A stretch of 37,272 nucleotides of DNA from Chlamydoabsidia padenii (Eukaryota; Mucoromycota; Mucoromycetes; Mucorales; Cunninghamellaceae). The stretch covers positions 1 through 37,272 of the forward strand of contig JAIWND010000082.1 of NCBI GenBank assembly GCA_025330725.1, written 5' to 3'. Each line of letters opens with the position of its first letter. The first letter of the stretch is position 1. Under the pieces are notes generated by a model that saw only the letters and a program-made list of their open reading frames with translations, made no database searches and was not told the origin of the DNA. Position numbers and translations under genes: made by a program. Below are positions 1 to 8,437 of this stretch, piece after piece.

Positions 1-397
1 ACCACATATATGTAAATACAATACAAAAATGTTTGAAAAACTGAAAATTGATAATATAAATGCTTAGAATATGTAAATCAAAGTTATAAATGTTTTATAA
101 ACGTTTTAGAGGACTAAAGATGTTCCACAAAGGTCGTTTATGTACTTAAAAGTCCGTTTGTATTACAGTTAACGACAAATTTTTATTACCAGAAAAATAA
201 GAAAATAAAACAAAAAAAGGAGAGGCTCTTTCGCTTAAAAAACACTTTTCTGACCGGATAAATTTTTAAGCGCATAAAATCGAATCAAACACTTCACCTT
301 ACATATAACACTATCAAAACATATACACCTTCAACGTTATCTTCCTCAGAAATATATCACATTTGAATTTTGAGCAACAAACAATACTTTTCTTACC
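1..397. other. AT-rich leader without a recognisable gene
   Basis: This AT-rich stretch has no convincing coding sequence. It lies upstream of the LINE ORF1-like gene and could be its 5' untranslated region. The minus-strand reading frame at 314–745 is the antisense shadow of that gene. Confidence 0.5.
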
Positions 398-1695
398 ATG
401 ACGATGCAATGGAGAGACATCGTTGCCAAAGGGAACAATCTGAAGATTCCCACAAATCGTAGCAGACGAGATGACAGACCTACGACAGAACCCACGACAA
501 TCTTTGAAGTCGAAGACCTTTCGGGTCTCATGAAAGTGCATCGAGCTGAAGCAATGCTGGAAATGGCACTTCATGACGATTGTGTCCTTTTCGAATTCCC
601 TACAATAGAATTCCCTGTACCCACTGATTCGTACCGTATTATTAGTCAACAAATTGGGCGTATGGTTGGAGGTCGAACCATTACGGCTCCACCTAATCGA
701 TCCAATGGCAAATTTATGGTCGAAGCAAAGTTCGCCACCGTTCAAGACACTGACAAGGCCATTAACGAAGGTATCATACTAGGAGGAATCCAATACCGAG
801 CGGTGTACACGAGGGCCAATAGGGGTGAACTCCCTAAAATGGTGAGGGTGCATGTGTCTGGTGTTCCCTTTGAGGAAGAAGACGTCCTGGCAACCAAGTT
901 GTTAACATCAATGAAACACTATGGTAAAATATGTCAAATCAAGATGTGGCGCCTTGCGGGGGTTTTCGAAGGGGCGGTTACGGTCCTACTCGACACGAGC
1001 GAAAAACATGGTATTTTTGAGCCACTCCAACGGATGCTCTACCTTCAGGATTGGGATATCTACCTTCCAACTACCTTTAAAGGTGCCCCTCCCGTCTGTT
1101 ATCACTGCCGTCAGTCGGGTCATTTAAAGAAAGATTGCCAGGTGCTGGCTTCTTTGAAATGCTATGGCTGCAATGGTACGGGTCATATCGCCCGCCACTG
1201 TCATAAAACCATAGCTAGTAGTTTAGACAACGAGAAACTGTCATCCGGAAAAAAAGACAAAAGAAAATTCGAAGAAAAGGAAGAAATCAACCAAAAAACA
1301 GGAAAAATAGAAAAAGTACAAAAAACAGAGAAAATTCAAAAAATAGAAAAAGAAGTCAAAAATGTAGCTGGCAATGAGGTCAGGGATGACAGTCCAGTAG
1401 ATTTAGAATCAGTAGTTAGTGAACCAACGATGGATATATGTAACGAAACAGAGGACCAAGAAGATCCTTCGGGAACAGAGGAAGATCTGGACATGAACGA
1501 GACACAGGAAGACAATGCATCTTCGGATGGCCTTATGGCATCGCGCCATGCCCCAATAAACGTTCGCAAAGGCATGGATGTAGACTCTGTTAAAGAAATG
1601 CTGGAACAGACCAAGGTCAAACCGACCACTGCACGCAATTCTCGCCATGGCAACTCAACAACAGCCAATATGCCTAACACAGAGAGATTCCTTTT
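398..1695 (+). pseudogene. LINE ORF1-like nucleic-acid-binding protein (two CCHC knuckles), 3' end cut by an LTR
   Basis: The open frame encodes about 432 residues before running into the LTR at 1696; the last residues and the stop (to 1744) are LTR-derived. Two zinc knuckles are clear: C234-x2-C237-x4-H242-x4-C247 and C255-x2-C258-x4-H263-x4-C268. The part before them (about 60–225) looks like the RRM-like/DUF4283-like region that precedes CCHC knuckles in plant- and fungal-type L1 ORF1 proteins. After the knuckles comes a long Lys/Glu-rich, then acidic, low-complexity tail. Such proteins bind LINE RNA for retrotransposition. No partner ORF2 follows, because the next sequence is an unrelated Ty3 element. 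The LINE-B fragment at 18.3–20.3 kb is of the type that usually goes with such an ORF1. A Gag from another retroelement is a less likely alternative. Confidence 0.65.
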
Positions 1696-1833
1696 TGTCG
1701 TATACGGCAGTAGTTTATTTTTATTTTATTTTTTATTGAAGTGATTGATCTCGAAGTGAGCAATCAAGTCAAGTTTTTATTTTTATTTTTTCAGGAACCA
1801 TACAAGTATATCCGTATGGTAACACAGTAGTTG

Positions 1834-1842
1834 AAGATGATC
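1834..1842. repeat. MULE target-site duplication, left copy
   Basis: AAGATGATC directly precedes the MULE and is repeated exactly at 4793–4801. The intact LTR copy at 6397–6680 contains this 9-mer once, so it is the empty site. Nine bases is the typical Mutator-superfamily duplication length. Confidence 0.95.
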
Positions 1843-1987
1843 CGAAGAGGATAAATCCGCGAAAAAAGTGAAAGTCACACGCTGAAATAATGATTCAATT
1901 TTTTGTTTTTTTTTTGGTTCCCCCTTTCACTTCACTTCCCTAACTTTTACTCCCCTCTTTTTTCTTCTTCTAAATACTCAATCAACA

Positions 1988-3294
1988 ATGACGAAAACAC
2001 CTACAAATGACGAAATTAAGTACGGTTTCATTGAACGGTACGTCCCTAGCTATAATGGTGAACCGTTTGTGATGACCTTTGGCAATGAAGATGAATTCAC
2101 TTACTGGATGGAAAACGAGGTGAAAAATCATGGTGTTTTTATAGGTCGTAAGACATATGTCCCACGTACCAATCAAGGCGCCCCAAAGCAAGTCAAGGAA
2201 ACAAGATACTACCTTTGTGATCGCCATGAAGCCCCTCGCGAAGCACAACAAAAGCCTGTCGCTGAAGCTGGACCCTCAAAGCGACGTCGAACTGTCAAAA
2301 AGGCGTCAAAAGGTGTTGGATGTCCTGCTCAAATTACGAAGAAGCTCTTCAATAATGGCAATATTGAGGTGGCCTACAATTGGATCCATCTCAACCACGA
2401 TCCCACCGATTTGGATGAAATAGCAACAGAAGGCCTAGATCCAACTATCAAGGCATGGCTTACTAGTAAGGTACAACACAACAAGATGAATTGGTCTTCA
2501 ATTAGTACACTTCTTCGTTACACTGAAGATGAGATGGATGCTTTAGTAAGTTTCGGAAAAAAACACACCCAGAGACCAACTAATTATTAACTTATTCTTT
2601 TTATAATATCCATAGGAAGGTGAAATCGAAGAAAAGGGACGATTTCCGATTGCCATGACTATCAACTATCGGGCAGTCCAAAACTTGGTGCAGTCCATTA
2701 TTAACAAGCAATCAAGAAAAGATCCCTATGATGGCAAAAGTGTCCGTCTTTGGCTCGACTTCTTATCTGGTGAAAGGGGCTACTCTACTTTATACAAGGT
2801 CCATCCTGATGGTGGTCCATTTTTGGTATCGTGGGTCTCTCCTTGGCAGAAAAAGGTACGTAAAACACTGAAGCAATAAAAAGGACTACTAAACTTCATA
2901 CTGACCACCTCGTTATGTCGAGTTTTTTTTTTTTAACATCATAGATTTTGGAAAATGCTTCGGAATGGTGCATAGATTCGACTCACAAAACGTGTAAGTC
3001 ATTCATCGACAAAACTGATTGCTACCTTTACACCATTGTTGTTATAAATCGGACGACTAAAAAGGGTGTCCCTGTCTGCTTCTTTATCACCAGTATGGAA
3101 GTGATCCCTGTGCTGTCCGAATGGCTTGCTTGGGTGAAATCGAACACTAATGGTTTAAATGTCAAGCGGATTATGATTGATTGCAGTGCGACAGAAATGG
3201 CAGCTATTCGTCAAGTATTCAGCACAAACGTCGACATTTTACTTTGCCACTGGCATATCAAACGTGCTTGGGAAGTCCACATTAAACGGGATGT

Positions 3295-3359
<65 letters not shown>

Positions 3360-4468
3360 GAACAGGGCAATCATACTCACCAAATTTTCGAAATTCAATT
3401 CATCCCATAGGTTAAGGTAGCGGCGGCAACCCAACAAACGAGTGGTGTGCAGAACAAGGTCCGTATGCATCTGAACATGATGATGTATTCTGGTACTCCT
3501 GAAGAATTCCAGGCCAATTGGGATCGCTTCCAGGAAGAATTCCGTCCATTTGCTAGGTTTGTAGCATACATGAATGATCGATGGCTACCCAAGAAGGACT
3601 TGTGGGTGAAGGCATGGCGATTGGTAAGATATTGAAAGCTTTAATTGTTACTGCTTTTTCACCATTTTTTTTCTCCACACTAGGATGCTTCATTCCAAAC
3701 AAACAATCTAATCGAATCATACCACAACGTTCTGAAGAAGAAATATCTTGGTAAATCGCGCAACCTCCGGGTGGATCGTATTGTCTTTATTTTGGCGACG
3801 CAGATGATCAACGACTATCGATGGGCTTCTATGCGGGTAAATTGGGGTGCTGAAACTATCACTTTGAAGGATTTTGAAGAAGACAATCTAAAGAAGGCTG
3901 AACAAATCGACAATGAAACCGGACAACAAATGGTACAAAAAATTGACGACTCGGTAAGCTGGTACCTCTTAATCTATGATAAAAAAAAGCCTTACTTTTT
4001 TTTGCTGTCTAGACCTTCTCCTGCAAATCCTTTACTGAACAACATATCACATACCAGGTGTCGATCGAAAACAAGACTGTCGCTAGCTGCTCATGCTTGT
4101 TTAACAAAGGCATATGTAAACATATGTTTTTGGTGTCATTAATCAAATCATTACCGTATATATTCCGCCATCAGCCATCATCTGCAGTGAACACTTTGAC
4201 AGCGACTTCAAACAACAGTAACACATCTTCCGACATCTCTTCTTCCGATAACACTCTTGTTTCTGACGAATTTAGGGCATCTCTTCTTTTGGACAACAAG
4301 GAAAAGGTCAAACAAATGTCACAACTAATCACTAATGATTTGGCGGCGGCATGTACCACACTTTCCAACAATGCTGATCTCGAATACCTTTTGCATGAAC
4401 AGCGAATCTTTTTATCAAAACTTGATAGATTGATCCGACCTAATCAAGGCCCAACAAAGCAGAAATAG
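1988..4468 (+). CDS. MULE transposase, WRKY/FLYWCH-like finger, DDE core and SWIM finger (6 exons)
   Basis: Six exons joined by phase-0 GT–AG introns give 694 residues: 1988–2545, 2616–2855, 2945–3292, 3411–3623, 3684–3953 and 4013–4468. Every junction keeps the frame. The protein cuts and rejoins the transposon ends in the nucleus. The N-terminus has a Cys/His cluster ending in HLNHDP, as in WRKY-GCM1/FAR1-type fingers that bind the terminal repeats. The RNase H-like core shows D277 (context CIDSTHKT), D345 (MIDCSA), the MULE-typical CHWH at 367–370 and E464 (NNLIESYHN). A SWIM zinc finger follows: C569-x-C571-x6-C578-x-H580. The start at 1988 is the first ATG of the long exon. The third intron contains a 59-A tract. 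The exon structure is my inference from splice consensus and frame, without transcript data. Confidence 0.9.
3299..3357 (+). repeat. Poly(A) tract of 59 bases inside a transposase intron
   Basis: An uninterrupted run of A lies six bases downstream of the donor of the third MULE intron (3293–3410). It looks like replication slippage or insertion of a poly(A) tail. The length in the assembly may be inexact. Confidence 0.9.
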
Positions 4469-4971
4469 TATTTAATCGCATACTCACACTTTTTCTTTTA
4501 TAGTATTCTTTGCTCGTTTTTCGACGGTGGTGGGATTCTTCTCCGTCTTTTTATTGTATCCTTTACCGTTATCATTAGTTATATTACCATTAGTTATAGT
4601 GTTTTTAGTTTAGTTTAGCTTACATCAATTATTCTCAAATCAATAAAGTGTTTTTTTAAGTCTTCACCGAAATTTGGCCAAGTCAATTTTTTTTTCATGA
4701 AATCTTTGGCGAAATTTTGTAAAGTTAATTGACTTGCTTTGCACTCTACAAAACGTGTGACTTGCGTTTATTTCGCAGATTTATCGGTATTCAAGATGAT
4801 CACATTCGGACTACGAATGTGGGGGCTTAACTGATGGGACAAACACTTATTAGAGATAGAAAAACAGTAACAGACTTTTTTTCTTCTTCACTTGAATAAA
4901 CAAGCTCATTACGTCTCGTAATCACATCCCATATCACTTTTTTTTTTACGAACTCGTCTCTTCACTACAAC
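4469..4971. other. Gene-free: MULE 3' UTR, right inverted repeat, LTR 3' half, short leader
   Basis: This stretch holds the transposase 3' untranslated region (AATAAA at 4642–4647), the right inverted repeat to 4792, the second target duplication, the rest of LTR copy 1 and a 34-bp T-rich leader before the gag start. No gene is visible. Confidence 0.8.
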
Positions 4972-6391
4972 ATGAACTACAACATCAACAACAACACTAT
5001 GGATATTGACGCCGACAATGCGTACGAAGTTGGTCTTGACAAGGCCAAGCGAGTGGTTCAAATGACGTTGGACCGCTACAACGAGATGCAAGATTTGGCG
5101 GATGAGGCCATTCTCAACAACACGGATGCGGAGGACCAATTGAAATTGGTGGAAAAAGCCAATCAGTTGTGGCAACTTCACCAAGGCACCAAGAAAACCA
5201 TGGCGCAACGTTACCCTTTGGAGGAACACTTCAATGATGGTAACCGGGGAAACAACTCTGACCCTGGCAATGACTCGTCTGCTGCCCCTGGAAACAAGGC
5301 GGATGCTACCAAGGCTGTTCCCCACGTTAATGACTTCCCGTTCTTGACCACCAACAAGGAAAAAACCATGCACCCGGAACACATGGTTACCAAGAACGCT
5401 CGTGAGTTCGTCAAGTCTCTTGAAGAAGTCATGAATCTGCACTGCTTGGATGTCGAAACAGACTACCAACGGTTCTTGCCAAGACTTGTCAGCAAGTCTT
5501 ACAAGGTGTTCTTAGAAAACCAAAGAAGCATCTTGGGGGACCAAGCACAGGAAAACTGGGCTATGGTGAAAGAGTGGTTAGTGGAATTCACCAACACTCC
5601 TCGCCAAAAGGTAAAGAATACAATCGAGTGGTTGGATACAACACCTCGCGATGATGAATCCGGGGAAGATTTTTTCTTTAGGTTGATGGAAGCCACTGAA
5701 GCTGTTGATTGGGACAAGATTTCCAAGTCTACCCTGGCCTTCTTCGCTATTGCTCGGAATCTCGACAGCAACTGGCGCCACCGCTTGTTGGAAGCTATAA
5801 AAGACGGACCTACGCCTTTTATCAAAAAATCCTTTAAGGATATGTGTGCCTTTGCCACGGATTTGGAACTCAAACCTCGGCCTAGGAGCTTCACCAACAG
5901 CAAGCGACGTTTTGACCAAGATCAACGGGAACAACCGGATCAGTCGAAGCGATCTCGTCGTGCTGCCATCACTGGACCCTATCCTGGTGGAGGTAAGTAC
6001 TGTGATGAGGGATGTGGGGAAAAGTACATGCCTGGGCATGACTGTAAAAACAAGAAGGGCAATGGTAGCAGCAGCAACAACCATCAACAAGGAAGCGGAA
6101 CACGCTCTCCTCAAAACCAACAACAAGGGAGAACCTATCCCAACCGCACGTACCAAAGACCTATGAGTCGTGTGGCCAAACAATACAGCAAGGCAGTGCG
6201 GAAACAAGATGAAGAAATCGACAAGGTTTCCAAGATCTTCCGAGGAAGCATGAACATTGCCGACAAACTACCCTGTAAGTCAAAAAAGACAGATAAAAAA
6301 GAAGGAATTACTTCTGAATACATTTTTGACAATGAAATTAATGTCCCTCTCTACTTAGAAAAGGAGCCGATCTTGGCATTAGTAGATAGTG

Positions 6392-6396
6392 GAGCT
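6392..6396. repeat. Target-site duplication GAGCT of solo LTR 2 (left copy)
   Basis: GAGCT lies just before LTR 2 and again at 6681–6685 just after it. Five base pairs fits Ty3-type integration, and removal of LTR plus one copy restores the protease frame. Confidence 0.92.
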
Positions 6397-6680
6397 TGTC
6401 GTATACGGCAGTAGTTTATTTTTATTTTATTTTTTATTGAAGTGATTGATCTCGAAGTGAGCAATCAAGTCAAGTTTTTATTTTTATTTTTTCAGGAACC
6501 GTACAAGTATATCTGTATGGTAACACAGTAGTTGAAGATGATCACATTCGGACTACGAATGTGGGGGCTTAACTGATGGGACAAACACTTATTAGAGATA
6601 GAAAAACAGTAACAGACTTTTTTTCTTCTTCACTTGAATAAACAAGCTCATTACGTCTCGTAATCACGTCCCATATCACA
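6397..6680 (+). mobile_element. Solo LTR (copy 2), 284 bp
   Basis: The repeat starts TGTCGTATAC and ends ATATCACA, giving the TG…CA ends of LTRs. It is flanked by the 5-bp duplication GAGCT. It is nearly identical to LTR copy 1. An AATAAA signal is at 6637–6642. It sits inside the protease codons of the gag–protease element. A solo LTR is what remains after recombination between the two LTRs of a full element. Confidence 0.92.
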
Positions 6681-6896
6681 GAGCTAATTTTTCGTCGATA
6701 AATAAAAAATACTGTCTGGCAAACAACATTCCTATAATTCCACGTAAAACAGACTTTGTAATTACATTAGCGGATGCAGGAACAACAACTACAAGTTATG
6801 GGCACACACCCCTGCTAAATATTAGATATAACGGCACCCCATACACATGTCAGTTGGAGGCCATGGATCTAGCATGTGATAGAACAATGTCAATAG

Positions 6897-7125
6897 TGTT
6901 GTAGTGGTGGTTTATATAAATAAAGACTGTATGAATACTGAGTCAAAGGTGTGGGTCAAGTTTATTAAATAAAAATGAGAGAGAGAAGAAAACAGTAATA
7001 CAAAAACTACTCCCCGGATATAACAACAGGGCTGCAGGCAGAGGGACTGCTCTAGAATAATTTTATCCGAGCTGAGTATTCAGCATGTAGCACAATTGTT
7101 ACTAAATGCCTGTTAGAATACGACA
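6897..7125 (-). repeat. 3' LTR of an antisense chromovirus (229 bp)
   Basis: Read on the minus strand the LTR begins TGTCGTATTC at 7125, right after a polypurine tract, and ends ACTACAACA at 6897, where protease codons of the plus-strand element stop. The first ten bases resemble the start of the 284-bp LTR, but the rest differs, so it is a different family. The partner 5' LTR is not in the window. Confidence 0.85.
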
Positions 7126-7140
7126 TAACCCCCCTCCAGC
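7126..7140 (-). promoter_or_regulatory. Polypurine tract for plus-strand DNA priming
   Basis: Minus-strand GCTGGAGGGGGGTTA directly abuts the LTR start. A purine run at this place is the standard primer site for second-strand synthesis in LTR retrotransposons and confirms the element's orientation. Confidence 0.85.
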
Positions 7141-7157
7141 TTAGAAGAAGGGTGCTT

Positions 7158-8205
7158 TTAAGCGGTTTTGCTCGGTTTTGAGCTTTTCCTGCCTCTTTTG
7201 CTGCCTCTTTTGTTGTTATGCGCTTTGCGCTTCCTTTGTACCACCCTAGGTTCTTGGCCGATTCGTTTCCAATATTGTTGGATGCACTGCTGGGAATGGA
7301 AGTTCTCTGCGGGTTCCCACGTGTTGTGCGAATCATCGAAATTGAGCCATTTTACCTTGTAGGTATATTTGTTAGTTGTCTCGTCATGTTCGTGATCAAC
7401 TATAGCTTCAACTTCGTACACGTTGTCTGCTCCTTGATGTTCAGTCTCTGCCTGAATTAATTCACTTGCTTGGTAGTGTCTTGTCATAAGCTGGTTCAGT
7501 GTATCTCTCAACACGTATGAACCTTGGTCGGTTTTTCTTACTACTTCATACGGGCCTTCATACACTGCATCCATCTTTGTTCGGAAATTGGGATGTATCT
7601 TTACCCTTACAGTGCTGCCATTTTTGAAGTCCTTGAGTAGATGTGTTCTGTCAAAAGTTTCCTTTTGTTTCTTGATGGTCTGCATTGTTCTTTCCTCAAT
7701 TGCAGGGAAGATTACATTTTGTAATTCCGCAATGCGTGCTTGCACTTGGTCAGCTGTGAGTGGCGTTTGTTTGTTTGTTTCTTCATTGAAGTTTTTGAAA
7801 TCATTTAGTTTTCTTCCAAACATAACACTGAAAGGTGTAGCGTTGTGTCTTTTTGACACTTTGTTGTTAATTGCTAACTGTGCGCTTGGCACAAATAGAT
7901 CCCATGTATCTGTTACGCCTTCAACCAACTTTTTGATTAATCTCATGGCTGTACCAACAGTTCTTTCTGCTGCACCGTTACCTTGTGGATGGTAAGGTGT
8001 TATTAATCTATGATCAAATCCTGCTTTGATTTTGAATCTTGTCATTACTTGATTGACAAACTCTTTTCCATTATCTGACTGTAATGTTCTAGGTATTCCG
8101 AAATCACAAAATACCGGTATTATGGCTTTAACGACGGATTCTGCCGTCTTATCCTCGAGTGGTCTCAATATCACGAAACGACTACATATATCAATCATGG
8201 GAGCC
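7158..8205 (-). pseudogene. Chromovirus (Ty3) integrase with C-terminal chromodomain, N-terminally truncated
   Basis: About 350 codons of the end of a Ty3 Pol polyprotein. The integrase DDE residues are all visible: the first D in MIDICSRF, the second in LQSDNGKEF, and E in NGAAERTV. After the catalytic core comes a GPY/F-like segment (VYEGPYEVV) and a chromodomain (VYEVEAIVDH…YKVKWLNFDDSHNTWEPAENF region), then a very basic tail rich in Lys/Arg. Chromodomain integrases direct insertion to marked chromatin. The zinc-binding HHCC region, RNase H, reverse transcriptase and everything upstream are missing, because the DNA changes at about 8205 into the palindromic end of the next transposon. The residues upstream of SAPMIDIC are read from that terminus and are not integrase. 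Confidence 0.9.
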
Positions 8206-8213
8206 GATATTTT

Positions 8214-8285
8214 GGAGGTACCTCCAAAATTTCGGCTGACTTTGAGGGTACCTCGAAAATCCGCCAACAAATTGGAGGTACCTTA
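8214..8285. repeat. Left array of three GGTACC palindromes, exact 30-bp spacing
   Basis: GGTACC cores begin at 8217, 8247 and 8277. The first is embedded in a perfect 12-bp palindrome, GGAGGTACCTCC; the others are partly degenerate. The array forms the left inverted repeat of the USP-carrying transposon. It probably provides transposase binding sites on one face of the helix (inference). Confidence 0.85.
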
Positions 8286-8437
8286 AAATTTCCTTTTCTG
8301 TACTTTCGGCAATCAATAAAATCTTCCTTCATTGTTAATACTACCAAAATTATGGATATATCTTTATTTTATAATATAATATTCACTAAAATATTGAATA
8401 GTTTATATATATGCGAAAAAAAGTAGAACTACTGTTG

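Larger units (their letters stand above)
1843..4792 (+). mobile_element. Complete MULE DNA transposon (2,950 bp)
   Basis: Both ends are defined by an exact 9-bp target duplication (AAGATGATC) and by terminal inverted repeats of about 39 bp (1843–1881 and 4754–4792), which align without gaps with roughly three quarters identity. The inner part of the repeats, ending in AGTCACACG, is the best conserved. The element carries one spliced transposase gene on the plus strand with an AATAAA signal at 4642–4647. No stop or frameshift is visible in the exons, so the copy looks potentially autonomous. It sits inside an LTR, so it arrived after that LTR. Confidence 0.93.
1696..4938 (+). mobile_element. 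LTR copy 1 (284 bp), split by a MULE insertion
   Basis: Removing 1843–4801 leaves a 284-bp repeat that matches 6397–6680 with about four differences and starts TGTCGTATAC. The final base is T instead of the A seen in copy 2. It may be the 5' LTR of the gag–protease element that starts 34 bp downstream, or a solo LTR. For the first: the gag follows immediately, and the insertion explains why the LINE ORF1 ends here. Against it: no tRNA-type primer binding site (TGG…) follows the LTR, and CTTTT stands before the LTR (1691–1695) and CTTTT again at 4937–4941. An AATAAA signal lies at 4895–4900. Several short hairpins are present (see findings). Confidence 0.75.
4972..6896 (+). pseudogene. Ty3-type Gag with start of aspartic protease, interrupted twice
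   Basis: An open frame of 475 residues (4972–6396) encodes Gag. It has an acidic N-terminus, an alpha-helical capsid-like centre, a zinc-binding cluster C-x3-C-G-x6-GH-x-C around residues 343–357, then Lys/Gln-rich sequence. It ends at the retropepsin motif ALVDSGA (about 469–475), where a solo LTR is inserted. The frame resumes exactly after the LTR and its duplicated GAGCT at 6686 and continues as typical protease sequence for about 70 codons (NNIPIIP, LNIRYNGTPY). At 6897 the antisense LTR of a chromovirus takes over, and the TAG at 6903 comes from that LTR. Reverse transcriptase and integrase of this element are not in the window. Gag would package element RNA; the protease would mature the polyprotein. 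Confidence 0.85.

Noticed and set aside
1696..6680. The two 284-bp LTRs as the 5' and 3' LTRs of one short gag-only element
   Set aside because: Copy 2 has its own GAGCT duplication and the protease frame continues beyond it, so it is a separate solo insertion.
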